From contig JADANN010000423.1 of the NCBI GenBank assembly GCA_018806985.1, positions 292,871 through 356,870 on the forward strand: a stretch of 64,000 nucleotides of DNA. Direction: 5' to 3'. Source of the DNA: Angiostrongylus vasorum. Lineage: Eukaryota; Nematoda; Chromadorea; Rhabditida; Metastrongylidae. This document shows positions 32,001 through 45,500 of this stretch, piece by piece; position 1 is the stretch's first letter; each line of letters starts with the position of its first letter. The position numbers and the translations under genes are program-made. The notes under the pieces are model-generated. The model did no database searches. It saw only the letters and a program-made list of their open reading frames with translations, and had not been told where the DNA came from.

Positions 32001-33400
32001 ATTAGGTAGCAAATAAAAAAAAACTAACCAGTTATATTTCAAGGATTCGGCGTGAAACAATGGCAAAAAAAAGTGAAAGCACTTGTCTTAATTACTCGAT
32101 ACTTGGAAGGCCAATCTTAAAGGAGAATTGTGCAAGCTGGAAACAATTTGCATCTGATTGTTAGTTGTCGAATTTGCAGCGTTCTTTTCACTGGAGTTTC
32201 AAGAAACCACGCTAGAGTTTTCCAAAAGCACCAACACGAATAGTTGACACCCTTTGTAGACTGGAAGGAAATTTGTCGTCTTCTATTATCAGAATAGGGG
32301 AGATCCCTGGCGTTGGTGTACTCTAAGTGGATTTCCACAATAATCTATCGATTCTGAGCTTGAAAGACCCTCCTTTGGACGAATCTCTGCTGCACATCTC
32401 AATTTGACACTCAGGAAAACTTCGAAGTCAAGATGAGAGAGTGAAGAACTAAGAAGCAATCATTGTTCGTAATTCCGAAGGGTGAATTATTCGCGAAGTC
32501 GTACTTTTTATCCTACTACTCATATTGTTTACTCAATGGCTTAGTTTGTTAACTTGCTTGTATCATCGGTATTCTCGTTAATCATCGAACATTCTCCAGT
32601 AAAGGCATCTGTCTTATTTGCCGAGTAACAGTGAAGGCTACACAATTGTGGTATGCAGTCCATCGTTTAATGAAAGGATAATCATGAGTGGCTTGCCAGC
32701 CGACTTCATTTCCAAACCTTTGACGGTGGTATACCCACACCCACAGACTTTGCCGTGAGAAACGTTTTGCTCTTCGGAAGTATATCTATGGTGCAAGTGG
32801 TGCAAACAGACAAACAAACAAACAAACAAACAGATAAATAGACACGGATACACAAAAACGCCCACTTACAGAGATAAAGACACACATACACCCACAACGA
32901 AAGGTGCAAACTAATCCGATTCGTCCAAAGCAGGCATTCCATCCTCGAATCCACCTGCGTCTCAGGCAAATGAAGGAACGATTTCGATTAGCTTTCCTGC
33001 TCTAGTTGGGAATGTGTCAGATATCCTCGAAACTAAGATACTTTACATGGAGTATCTGTAGAAGTTTGCCCACTACATAGTTGAAAACAATGACTACAAG
33101 AGGAAAAAAAATGAGGTGAGGGATAATGAACATCAGCTAAACTCCAACAAGAACATATTTCGGAGGAGGCGGAAGAATCTTGATATAACTGCAGTTGCTC
33201 GAGTAAGAAGACTAATAGAACTCTGGAAAAAAGGGGATCGATAGTTTACGGGGAAATATTGCGACAAATGTTCGACGTTGAATGAAGAAATTGAAAGAAA
33301 CGTACCCGGTGATGAACAACTGAGCAAAAACACTTCGCCATGGAAATATAGGAAGATACGTAGAAAGTCTAAAAGTGTAATAACTGGATGATATAAAAAC
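32000..33400. other. No gene recognised
   Basis: Contains the CAAA repeat. Reverse frames near 32640-32970 are partly that repeat. Confidence 0.45.
32800..32845 (+). repeat. CAAA tetranucleotide repeat
   Basis: ACAAACAAACAAACAAACAA-type tract between A-rich flanks. Confidence 0.85.
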
Positions 33401-33404
33401 CACA

Positions 33405-33870
33405 AGGATGTTTAATTACGAAGAAGACTCGGAACCACAGTTGGGCTTTGAACTCGCGATTGCCCTTACCGGGGGGTCATGTGTTATCCACTACACCTAT
33501 CGAGGTCTTTGCTTTGCCTTTCTCTGAGCCAGTTTTTTACTCTATCGGTGCTGTCAGCAGTCACGCGTCATCGTACCGTGCCGCGAGGAAGGAATATGAA
33601 GTAGATAAAGGTCATAACACTGCGATTTTGACTGCAGCTTCAGCACAACTGGGTTCAGTGCCGATCTGTGCTGCTCAGATCATTCCCGCTGCCAAATGGT
33701 TGCTAACAGTACGAAAAGAGTAAAAGACTCTCTGAGAGAAAGGTACTGCTAAACAGCAGTCGCGGGTTCGAAACCCAACAATTGAAGTTTCGAGCTTTGC
33801 TCATATATCAGCATTCCTGTGGTTGCAGTTTACACCGTTCCTTCCCATGAAAAAAAGAATAACCAGCAAG
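33405..33870. repeat. Family A variant, forward then reverse
   Basis: Forward variant 33425-33660 (TTTGAACTCGCGATTGCCC, GTTATCCACTACACC) followed by a reverse fragment 33640-33865 (CAACTGGGTTCAGTGCC to TTCCCATGAAAAAAAG). Confidence 0.6.
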
Positions 33871-34307
33871 AAGTTAAGAAACGAATGACTTAAGTTTTCT
33901 AGTCTAATTGGTTCCTTACAGCTTTACCGTCTTCCATTTTCAGTTCGAACTGATGCGACAGTTTTGATGGCTTAGCGATGAGGGGATGACAAGAGCAACA
34001 TACTCTGCCTTATATCTATATCTGCGATTTTGTGAACGAAAAAACTACTACTCCTACAAAGTTAAGTTATCGATCAAGTAATAAGTTAATCTGGTCGGGT
34101 TTATTGATTTGTTAATATTTTAACTTCCTATTATTTGGTGATTTCTAAGTGATTTTCAAACAAGCGCTTTAACAATTTCCATGCAGCAGTTAGATTTCTG
34201 TTCAGAATAAAGCACATTTCAAATCTATAGTGCCCCTTGCGGGTCGTTTTTATGAGTACAAAGGCTGAAACGTCAAGTTTTCACCGGTTTGTCCAGTAAA
34301 ACAGGGC

Positions 34308-34560
34308 ACGTGTGGGGCAGTGGTCGGAGGCGCCCTGCAACACAAACATGGGATCGATCTCGGCGCCCGTGGTTCACAAGCCTTCCATCCCTTCGGGGTC
34401 GACAAATTGGTAGCAGACTTGTCTGGAAGCACACTGGCCATCGGTAGGCTACCGCGAGTCATTGTAAAGGCCAGATGCGCATTCAGTCACCTCCAACGAT
34501 ACTTAACGAAGTGGAATGCATGGCACATCCCTTAGGGATCGATCAACGCCGACAGCCTTA
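34308..34560 (+). repeat. tRNA-derived SINE, family B
   Basis: Head GTGTGGGGCAGTGGTCGGAG (A box) with GGGATCGATCTC (B box), body CCCTTCGGGGTCGACAAATT, end GGGATCGATCAACGCCG. Copy with the clearest full structure on the plus strand. Confidence 0.75.
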
Positions 34561-35750
34561 TGCTTTTTTTTATCCTTTATCCAGTAAAACTGATACCAGC
34601 TGGAACAGATAAATTGAAATCGACAAAAGAAGGTCGAAAGTTGCACAGGTATTTGAAGATTTTTGAGTTCTAATTGCTTGCGCCATTTTAGAACACTTAC
34701 CTGTTCAACAGTGGAGTTTTTTCTTATTAGGAACGGAATATACAAGTAACCAAGAAAATCTGTACAAAGTGTGAGGCAAAAACAGCATGTTTCCAAATCC
34801 GAAAACACTACTGGATCTTATCACTCAATCCATGAATCCACTTTTCGAAAGCATTTCCGATCCAGTAACTATTATAATGTAATAATAATAACTACGAACT
34901 AAAAAATAATGAAAAAAAGCACTGGACTAAAACTTGTTAGAGTGAGAAGGAAGTGGAAGAAAGTTGGAGTGGTACTATGCATAATTCAAACATGGACGTA
35001 ATGTCACACAAGGCACTCGCAATTTCACGGCAACATTTGATCAGCTGAATTGGAGAGTCAAAGCAACTCGGAAAGTCGTTGATGCATGAATTGAATGAAG
35101 AGCGAATAGATCTTTTTTATCTAGTATTTTTTCACGATTATTAACCGACAATCAGTATCAGCAACTGTCCTGTATAAAAAAGCACTCCCAAATAAGGTTC
35201 AATCTCTTGTTTTTTTTTGGACGAGTTGCGATCTGCAAATGACGATAGATCCAGTGCACCAACAAACTAGGTTATGCACAAAAGTGAACAAAAACTGCGG
35301 ACTATGGTACTGTTCTGACCAAACTTACGTGAAAAAAGTGTTAATAAGAGACATTCATTACATCAGAATAGAATTAACAAAGATCAGAAACACAACAAAC
35401 ACGGCAACGTCTATGAAGGGCGTTGATGACATTAGCCAAATCTTTGGCACCACAGTGACTACACTTCACAGAAGTACTGTTTAACTTAAGACGAACTGAA
35501 TACGAAGCAATTCTTTATCCGTCATAGTCAGTCGGCCCACACCAATCACCCGCAGTTTTTTCGCCCATCACAGAACTAAACCCGTGCCTCAAAAGCTTAG
35601 TGGGCTCTAGGAGCTTAGAGTTTTACTGTAATAGGCTGAATGCGTTGGTCTTCTGTTAGCGAAATAATAGAACACAAGTGGACTACAGTCCTTATTTTAA
35701 TTAGTAACCCTAAAATAAATTAAAACGTATGGATTTAGAATGAAACGATA
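34560..35750. other. No gene recognised
   Basis: A short plus frame at 35239-35484 has mixed composition but no splice partners. Confidence 0.4.
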
Positions 35751-35751
35751 A

Positions 35752-35896
35752 AAGTCGATCCACTTTGACGATCTAATAAACAAACTATTTCCGGATGCAA
35801 CTGAAATCTTACTTGTACCAAAACCGTTTAATGAGCGTGGTGAAGCACATAAAGGACGACCTCTAGTGATCATGGAAGATAACATATATTTCTATA
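35752..35896 (+). pseudogene. Coding-like fragment, unassigned
   Basis: One frame reads about 47 residues of coding-like composition (IHFDDLINKLFPDATEILL, then VPKPFNERGEAHKGRPL) without a stop. It runs straight into a family A repeat whose arm begins near 35890. A stop lies just upstream. I see no convincing splice sites, so this looks like a remnant of a gene or transposon cut by the repeat insertion. No family recognised. Confidence 0.3.
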
Positions 35897-36320
35897 GAAC
35901 CACAATGGTGCTGAGATATTTGCAAAACTCCAGATCGCAGGTGTCTACGGTGGGGAACGAACGCGCTTTTGCCCTTTCCGGGGACTAACGCGCTAACCAC
36001 TACACCATGCGGGCCCTTCGTTTCGCCTGTCTCTCATCTAGTTCTATCGATCAGTGCCATCAGCAATCACCCGTCAACAGGACTGAACTGGGTAGCCCAA
36101 ATCGGCAATGAACTCAGTTAAGCTGAGGCTGTCGTTGAAATCACAATATTGAAAATGACACAGTGAGAGACAGGCAAAACGAAGGATCCGCAAGATGCTG
36201 CGGTGAAGCCTTTAGCCCCGGAAAGGGTAATAGGGCGTTCGTTGCGTACCGCAGACACCTGCGGTCCGGAGTTTTGCAAATATCTCAGCACCATTGTGGT
36301 TGTGTTTAGCATAGTACCCT
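35890..36320. repeat. Family A foldback
   Basis: Forward copy 35905-36130, reverse copy 36140-36300; outer ends GGTGCTGAGATATTTGCAAA and its reverse complement. It interrupts the coding-like fragment at 35752-35896. Confidence 0.78.
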
Positions 36321-36869
36321 GCCACAAAAAATTGTAGCAGGCAGCAAATAAAAGGTTAATATTTCTATAGAGTTTTAAGAGAACAAGCTGTGGTGAATTC
36401 AGAGCTCCGCACACCTCATTCTGATGCTCTGATGATGTTATCCGAAGATGGGAAATAGTAGTTTATATTGTGGCTTAGACATTCGATAAGTACCGAACCA
36501 CCTCATTTAAAGGAATATCCGGCAGCCCTGAGCCACAATGGCTAGGGGAATAAAACGGAAACAAATTATTGTTGGAGTCTTAGCGAATCATCTACACCTC
36601 ATCATTCATATATCAAGGTAGTCAACCCACATCACAGACATTACACTGTTTAGCAATTTCATGTCAATAAAAATACGTTAGTACAAATATTAAACTAACA
36701 ACATTTTGCTATATTCATCAGTACGTACGAGATTTCTTAAAAACCGACTTTCATCAATGCTCGGTAACAACAATCAATAATTTTGTACTGACCAGTACGA
36801 CGCTGAGATATCTGCAAAACTTGGACCTCAGGCTAGATTGGAACCCGCGATTACCCTTTACGGGTTTAT

Positions 36870-37620
36870 CCATAAGAGAATTTTGCACATTTGAGCTTAC
36901 ACGAGGTTGGTATGAAACTTCGTTGGGCTGACGTTTCAGCGCCTTCGTTTCTTTCAGAGTCGCAATGATCCGAGTGGATGGTCGACAGGTGGTCGTCGTT
37001 GCACGAGACGAACCCAGTGAAGGGAGTACAGCCCGAATGATTGTTTTTTAGAATAATTTTTACCAAGGTTATTAAGTATTGCCACGCAAACGTGCCAGCA
37101 AATGAAGTACCGACTACTACACCACGCATTACCTGCTAAAAAATACATCTTGTTGGATGACAATAGAGCAACATCCATCCTGTATAAAGGGTCACCTGAG
37201 GTGAAGTTTCTCATTCGAGCGGAGCACCCTTCATTAGATTCTACTCGATGCTACGACGAACATCCACATCGCGACCACGACAAGCTGTGGACTATCGACT
37301 TGGATCAATGCTTCTCTGAAGAACCCGAAGGCATCGAAACGTTGCTCGAGTAAAACTTTTGCGCTAACCTCGTGTCAGCTCAGTCATCTAGAAAATCATG
37401 CACGAGGTTGTTATGAAATTTTATGGCGAGAGTGGTTGCTTGATTCATGTGATGGTTCAATATGGTGCATTCGTTTACAACAACGATGACTTACATCGCA
37501 AGGACGAACGACTGTCCACAATCTACTAGAATTATTCCGAATCTGTAGAAGGCGATACAGTGCCGAAAGGCTCACCCGCAAAAATTTCATAACAAACTCG
37601 TGTCAACTTATCAATACAAT
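36870..37620. mobile_element. Second family of Penelope-type terminal repeats, inverted arrangement
   Basis: The segment 36890-36990 (-) and the segment 37240-37390 (+) share the order CGACCACCTGTCGACC-like sequence, a CTCTGAA..GAAACGT core and a final CAACCTCGTGT. A third degenerate palindromic copy follows at 37405-37620, bounded by CACGAGGTTGTTATGAAATT and its reverse complement. No coding part recognised. Confidence 0.55.
36927..36960 (-). ncRNA. Hammerhead-like motif, degenerate
   Basis: Minus strand: CTCTGAAAGAAACGAAGG, CGC, TGAAACGTCAGCCC. The core is shifted and stem II is poor; only the flanking order matches. Confidence 0.22.
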
Positions 37621-38052
37621 TAAACATTGGTTGTCCATGCCGAGGTCATGTAAAAGTAGGAGTTTCGCAAACAAAACTAATGTTTTCACAAAGTTTTTTA
37701 GTTATTGCCTTACTATTTATTCACTTACTCATGTTCTAGGAGTTCTTCCACGAATGTTGATGATTTTCCTGAAACTACTGTCGCCTCATCTTTCAAAGCC
37801 GAGATCCTCTTTAGCTGTTTTACTCATGTCCATTTCTTTTTCTTTTCGCTTCTTTTTTCATCTTCTTTGCGTTTTTTTGTTAAACAAGAAGCAGAATCGG
37901 CACTATACCTGACAGAAACTGGATAGAACTGACGTGTGTCTGAATATTCAGATTGTAAAGAGAAATCAAGCGGTGGAACAACTATGCTGTAATGAAAATT
38001 CACTGAAAAAAATTTATTGAGAAACCCGTTACACTCCAACAATACAGTTTGT

Positions 38053-38470
38053 TCATAAAAAATGCTCAAGGTGTTGATCAAATGACTTTGTGAGCGGCAC
38101 ATAGAAAAGAAATCGGGTCAGCTGCTTATCGTTAAGGTTTTCAAGCAATCCATAATCATAGATAATACTCCCGTCAAAAATACATAACTTTACTATCGAT
38201 GGAATCTGCGGAAACAAAATAAATTTCAACAGTTTTCTCAAGGGATGAAGAAACTGCAGTACTGACATTCCCATGAAAGTATTTCCCCGATGTTGATGTA
38301 TATTAACGATGCGATCTTCTTGACAGTACCGTGTCTTGCTCGTTGGGTGACAGTACGTCAGCGGTACGCAGATGTACTTTACCGAAACTTCCACCGTAGA
38401 CGTCTCGATTCGATTTCATGAAGGTAGCAATGGAGTGAATTGTAACGCTGTTCACCCATTCGGCCGGAAT
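38053..38470 (-). CDS. Three short C-terminal exons, unrecognised protein or channel tail
   Basis: Exons 38470-38383, 38318-38263 and 38205-38053 (stop) form a continuous 98-codon frame including the stop. Introns of 64 and 57 bp are typical of nematodes, and the acceptors are ATCAACAG, TGTCAAG and TTTCCGCAG. The peptide begins IPAEWVNSV and ends DQHLEHFL; it is mixed hydrophobic and polar, with no motif I recognise. The first exon begins in phase 0, and the potassium-channel exon ending at 39546 also leaves phase 0 at a GTAAGT donor. These exons may therefore be the distal C-terminus of the channel across a 1.08 kb intron. Alternatively they end a separate gene whose earlier exons I could not find. 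The exon chain is well supported by splice phase; its assignment to a gene is not. Confidence 0.62.
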
Positions 38471-39533
38471 CTGTTGATTATTACATTAAATCACTTTATT
38501 AGCACAAAACAGCAGTTAAGCATTTTTTTTGTAAATACTTCTGTTTATAAGAAACGAGAGTAAGAGATAATCTCGGGATGAATCGTTCAGTTAAACAACA
38601 TTTCCGTCCTGTGTTTACGTCGTTTCACTTGCACCACCTGTTTTCTGGTTGATTGTTGAGTAAGTAGAGCGAGAACCAGTAAATTTTCTATTTGCCACTG
38701 TCGCGCTCAAAATTAGTGGTCCAAGTGAGCTCAATGCCACTGGAGGCGATTGTGGCATATCTGGCTTTTACAATGACTCGCGGTGGCCTACCTATGTGTA
38801 CGCTTTGAGGTCAATGTCAATGCAAGCACAGTTAACAGAGTGGACTGTGTGCATTGATCTCAGTGCATATTCTTAACGAGTGTTTGTTCTATGCTTGTTT
38901 CGACGGAAACGGTACTTCACTATTCCTTTTTTGTAGTCACTCGATAGCTTATTGACCACAGATGTTCTACCAGACGTCGTCCACCCTACCTAGTAATTTA
39001 CAAACTCTTTTTTTCTTCGGACGAATACCGTCGCCCACACGACGTGCTACGGAAAATTAAGTGCTCACTAGCGGGAATAAGAATTTGTTCCTAGTCCACT
39101 AGGGTAAGTGTTAGAAAATAACGTGACCACTTGAGCATAGTTATCTCGAGATTCCACGGAGAACCACCGTCACGAAGCCCACAACATTTCAATGAGAGAA
39201 GAGGCAGGTACACAAGCAATTCGGCTGCTGCTTGTGGCTCTACCCTCTTCAAACGTATCCGACAATGATTCACTTGATAATCATTTTTATCTGATTGTCG
39301 ACATAAACACATACACCTTGTTTCTGAAGGCCTTTTGATAGTTTCTAATGAGAACTATCTGAAGTAATACGATAATATGATGGCTATTTAGTGCGAGTAT
39401 GAGGTATTTCCGGATTAATCCGAAGTAGAAAGTATATTCTCTTGAGATGGCACTACTATGCCCTGTTTGACTAGGAGCATTTTGTTTCTTCGAAAAAAAA
39501 TTATCATTGCACAAATGAATAAAATGCTTATAT

Positions 39534-42500
39534 CTATGGACTTACTTCATGGCTGTCTTCTGTCGCTATAGTTTTTCCTTCACTCTTGCCAGTTTCCACC
39601 TTGGAAGAAACAATAATTAACAAAATTTAGCATATTTCGAGGAATCGCTCGAAAAAATTTGATGTGAGTTTTGAAAGAAGAGCAGAAGCTTGAAGTTCTC
39701 TAGTTTTATACTCACTTCAGCGATCACCGGCTGTTTCCTTTTCCAATAGTTATCGATTCGGTTCCCGATGACTGTGAGCATTCCTGGATTTCGTCATCAT
39801 CATTATCACCGTTGTCATTAGCATCATTATCACTATCAGCATCATAATCACAATGATCACAATGGTGGCTATTTTGGTCCACCAATTACACAGTGTTTCG
39901 ATTTTTCTTTACGAAAAAAATAAAACCGTAAGAATGACTTGTTTGCGACACTCAGATGTCGCGCGATCTAGTGTTACCCATCGCGACCACGTTTCTGCTT
40001 TACTGAGATGTTTTTTAGGAGATTCTTAGAAAAAAAAATTAGTAGGCGGTTTTTGGACCACTACTTACCGAATGCTCCATTCTCCATGGTGATATATGTC
40101 ATTCTATTTACGACCTTCATGATCGGAAGACCAAGGAAGAAGAGAATCGAAACAATGGGTGCGAACTGAAGAAGAGTGGCAATCAAGACTTCTGACAAAA
40201 CTTTCCTATCCTTATTATCTAGGTTTGTAAAGGCTGAAAGAAGCTGTACGGATATTTTTGCAATCGCTACTAGCCATAAGTTTTCCTGCCGCATTACTTC
40301 GTAGTAATTGTCTCTGCTTAGTTCAATATAATAAACAGGCAGAAAATATAAAACTGCGTAGATTTATAATAATCATCTTTGGACCGAAAGGAAAAGTCTA
40401 TCATTGTGGTGACTTTCCAACTCTGATCCATTCGGTTTCTAATGAATTTAAAAGCGTCATCACGACCATTTACGAAGCTTAAAAAGTGGCATGACTGGTT
40501 TTAATACTGAGACGAAACACCTTCGACGACAATGGGGGTTCTATATCGCTTTGTGAGCATTTTCAAAATTCTACTAAAACTTTCTAAAGTGGCTAAAAAA
40601 AGTAGTCACTTACAGTAGCATTATTTGGCATAACATCGCCAAGACCAATAGTCGTAAATGACATATAGGAGAAGTAAAATGAATGGAACCAATCCAAACC
40701 GGTTCCTGGTGGACCAGAAATCTCGTCCAAATAGTAGACGAACACCGTCATGAAGCCAATAAATCCTACAAAAAAATCCTGTTGTTCTTATTGATGTTTT
40801 CTGAGTTATGGATTTATAAGATCTGATCAATCTTGTTGAAATATGTCATTATTTGATACAACCACGGCGATGCTAAGATATTTGCAAAACTCCGGACCGC
40901 AGGTGTCTGCGGTGGGCAACGAACGCGCGCTCTATTACCCTTTCCGGGTTGAAGCGTTCACCACTATATCATGCGAGTCCTTCGTTTCTCCTATCTCTCA
41001 TCTAGTTTCGATCACTGCCATCAGCAATCACCTGTCGGGATTGATCTGCGGAGCGCAAATCGGCAAGGAACCCAGTTGAGTTAAGCCGAGGTTGTAGTCA
41101 AAATCACAATGTTAACCTTTTTATACATATTTACACACATATTTATACATATTATTTATATTTTTTTATAAAGACACCATCGGCCCGGAGTTTTGCAAAT
41201 ATCTCGGCATCATTGTAGTTGTATCACACGTAATAAATACGTTGCCATGAAAAAAACTATTGTGCAGTAAATAAAAAAGTTAACATTATGTCTTTATTGC
41301 TGTATCACTTTTAAAAAACTCTTGTTACTAAAACGCGAATTGATGAGGCAGGAGGATAAAGGATAATGCGTTTGGTCATTTGCGTAGAAATGCGCTATGC
41401 ATTCGATTCTATTCCTAGCAACGGAGATGCAAACAAATGCATGCCTTGGCTGTACAGTGACTTACTGGGCCTACCGATATATCAACTCAGTGTTTTTTGC
41501 CGACAATTCAAGTCTGTTACCAGTCTGTCAACATTGGAGAGTAGAAGGTATTAGTTATGACACAGCCTAACATCAAATCAACGGCCATGTGTGATGGCGG
41601 GACACGTCAAGCACTGCGCTACACGGGCCATGTAGCAGGCGAATTCAGAAGCCTATGACTACCACTGAATGGACAAGCTAGTATTTTGTGATCAACCGGA
41701 GAACTCTGTTATGAATATGCTGACTTAGGAACAGTCGATGAATTAGTCAGCTTAGAGGAAAAAAGCTCAAAGCAGAGACTATATGTATCGTTCTGTCTTT
41801 GTTGTTATTACCTTCAGCAACTGGTGCTTAGTCCGAGAACTGACGAAAAACTACAAACATTGGCTGCTGTCGTTTAATCTAGATTTTTCTATCGTTTCCA
41901 ATTATTTTACCTGAATCGCCAAATGGGGGTACCATAGAATACTGAAGCGAGAACAGGCATAAAGGAAACATAGCATTAAAAAAGAATTGAACAGAATGAA
42001 CCAAGTAAACATGATACTTGGTACTCGATACTTGAAACGCCCGTCCTCACTAGTGGTGCGGGCACCAGCACAATCACCATTTTTCGGAGATTTGCTGGTT
42101 AAGCCATTGTGGTTCCCTGGAATCGCAAGAAGAGGCTGGCCAAAGTCTGTCCCAGATCGTCACCACGACAGACAGTCGCAGCCCTTGTAGATCAGAGGAA
42201 GATTTGCCACCATGCGACTAGTTTAACACCAGGACGGTGGTGGATCCTGTATTGGTTTCCTCTTAGCTAGGCTTCCTGATGGAAACGCCGGACTCCTTCC
42301 CAGCTTGGGAGATCTTGCCGGGGTGACGAATCCCCCCTCTGTACATCGCAGTCCGACACCCAAGAGCACCTCCCAGCGACTATGAGGCGGTAATCCGTTG
42401 GGAGGATAAAAAATGATAACGAAACTCAATGAAGTTTTAAGAGAGTGTAAGGGAGCACTCAAAGAGACACTAATCGTAGAACATGTCTTTGAGGAATTGG

Positions 42501-45500
42501 AGAAATAGCGTCCCTATACTCAATGAGAAAGATTCCTCTTCAGTTACATATCAGTTTTCCAACCAGCGTGTAGAAAAGCCATGTGCAAGTATATTTTCTT
42601 CGTAAAACACGTCTCCATAGCCTAGGAATAACCTTAGCAGAACGCAAGTTCGTTTGGTGCTCTTAGTCGTGCAAAGGGAAATAACTCAAAACTGCTTATC
42701 CTCGGAACAAGGATGTTTCCGGCTTGATGACTAAAGCACTTAACAAAGACTCCAAATGGCAAGTATGACATTGTTCGTGTTTCTCCAGTAAGCATCAGAC
42801 CACAGTCAGATGTATAACGCGATAATGACGAGTAGTCAACCACACTTACGCGACGTTGCACGAAAAGACCGGCAATGCCACTCGTTACTATTACTGATAG
42901 GATGGGAACACTATCTTGCTTAAAGATTGAAAAGCACATGGGTCGCCCATACCACCTGTCCTCCCGCTGATCGTCTAGTGGCTCGAGCAGCCACTATTAA
43001 ATCTTCCATTTTTTCCTTGTCGCGTGCAAGAGCAGCCTGGTGGGTTCTGCTCGCTCTAGGGGATCCGTTCATCGTAATATCTTGTTTCTATGGTTTTCGA
43101 GAAGAACTCGACCCATCCGATCGGTAGCCTTCCTGCCGTGCGTTTGACATCTCGAGGGATACAGTTGCTCACGGCTCATGTCCGTCGGTTATACGCATTA
43201 CGTTCTTGGCTTACTTTATCTTCGACAGTTTGGGGGCATAGAATGACGTCCTTGATTTTTCATCGTTGACATGTATCAGAAATTTAGATCTTTTCCCTCA
43301 CGTGTTTGATACAAGATACTTGTAGCACCGTCCTTTCTACTGCACGTTCTGTAACGCTAAGTGATCTCCCATTCTCCTTACGTAGCGACCAGATTTCTGA
43401 CGCACAAGTTAGGTCAGAGAGAATCGTGGACTCGATAAGGTGAGCATGGAGTCGGGTGTTTTTTGTTTCCTTCACTACATATTCGATACTCTTGAAAACT
43501 CCCCAAGAAGCTGGGTTCCCTTGACCAACTCATGAACTAAGTCGTTTATCGTGTTAAGCACTTTTCACGACCTAGATAAACGTAGTTGGAGCGTTTGGAG
43601 ATATTCACTCCTTAAAGTGTGAATGGGGAATACATAACCAATCTGTTCTTTACGAATGTCGCTTTTTGAGACTTAGTCGAAGACCAATCCTTTCACAATC
43701 GTTATCAAAGTTGACAAGCATTCGCTCGTTTCTTCTTTTTTAATACTTGGTGCTATAAGAAGGATGTCAACAGCAAAACTAAAATAGTTTAATTGCCGAC
43801 CAATGGTTTTCACTCCCATATTATCTTATTCCAATGTTGGCATAACGTTCTGAAGGGTGGCGGTAAATAATTTCGGCGAGATGGTATCGCCTTGCCTAAC
43901 CCCTTGTTCTGATGTCCATGTTAATATCGCTGTAGAATAGTGATAATTGTCAAACTATTGTACAGCTCATGAAGAATCTTCATTTACTGAGTAGGGTTTC
44001 CCTAACTGCCCAAGGTGTTCTTATCTTAGCTGAGTCAAAAGCTTTCTTCAAATCCTTAATAATTCTTTGAAAATAAAAAACCTGAAAGGTAGTGTGTAAA
44101 GAGCAGAGCCAGTGTATTTGTGGGACTTGTGGAAGGTCCATTAGTTCTATAGGTTTTATCCTGGGCAGAGATAGTGTTATTCGATTCTTCACCAACGAAG
44201 TAGTCTAACGGGTTTCGTGAGGGAGAACCGGTTGCACGACATATCAATCCACCTTTATTACATATGAGAGCAGGAGAACGTGGCTATTGAAGAGATCTGA
44301 GTAGTAGCCGTGAATGATTTTCTCCATTGCCTTTCTGGACGCTCTAACTGTTCCGCGTGGGCGTCGGAGTGCAATAACCTTGTCTTGTAATTGGCGAAGC
44401 TTCGGTAGGCTTTGCCAATACTTTTCCCAACATCAACAGCTTCTAGCACAATAGCTGCTTTTTTTTCTCTTTAAGATATGCCTTTCTTTTCGCCTTTTGC
44501 TTCTTCTCTTATTGTCTTTCTGCATTGTTTGGCAATTCCGGACGTGAATTGGCAGTTTCCTGTAGCTTGTCTGATTCCACGCTGGCCTGTCAGCTCGACG
44601 GTCTCTGTAAACAGACATCTACATCTCTTGGTGACTTTCGAACTCTCAGCTTTCGCAACGCCAACGTGAAGATGTTAAATGAGGCGACCGTATCCCTCTT
44701 CGATGCATTCAAAAAACGTCGGCGTCTTTCGAACAGTCGACTAGTGAACTGAATAAATCTCAGTTTACTGTGGCTTTCAAACCTCGTCTTTTGAATTTAG
44801 AGGTTTTTTCTGCTTTCCACGAGAAATGGAATCTTGCACGAAGGAGATGGTGGTCTGCTTATGTGTAGAATTTCGGAACTGCAGCGATTAGGCTGACATT
44901 TTGTTTACTATGATAGGGTCAAATTCGTCGTGATACTCTCCATTTGCGGACTCCCACATCCAGCAGTGAGAGTGGGGCTTCTGGAATTGTAAGTTACCAC
45001 GAATATTATCGGCCTTCATCACATCATCATCATCACCGTTCTGGTTCCATTCTAATCCGTGGCTCTCATTATGACATTTTTCAGACCTTTTTGTGGATCT
45101 AGTGTTAGCATTAAAATCCCCAATGGTGACCTTGAAGAATGTATGATGTTCACTGTAGAGGTTCCCCATGTCCATAAAGAACTCTTCGAATTCGTCTTTG
45201 TTATGACTTGATGTCGGTGCGTAGACGAGGAAGATTCTCAAAGTCGGTATTGATCCACATCTCTTCAATCGTAAACATCTAATTAGGATTTTTTGGTTAA
45301 TCGAGTGAATCGATAATCATGTCCAAACTCGTGCTGACGAGAACGCAAACGCCGCAAACTCCTCTATTGTGGCATGTTCCGAGGAACCGTTCTTCTCCGG
45401 TGTCGAAGACAGCGTTGGATGGCGTCGTCTCGTTTCTGCCAGGCTGATGACGTCGTACCTTATCCTTCTTGCTGCATGAGCAAGTCTTCTATCGAGGATT

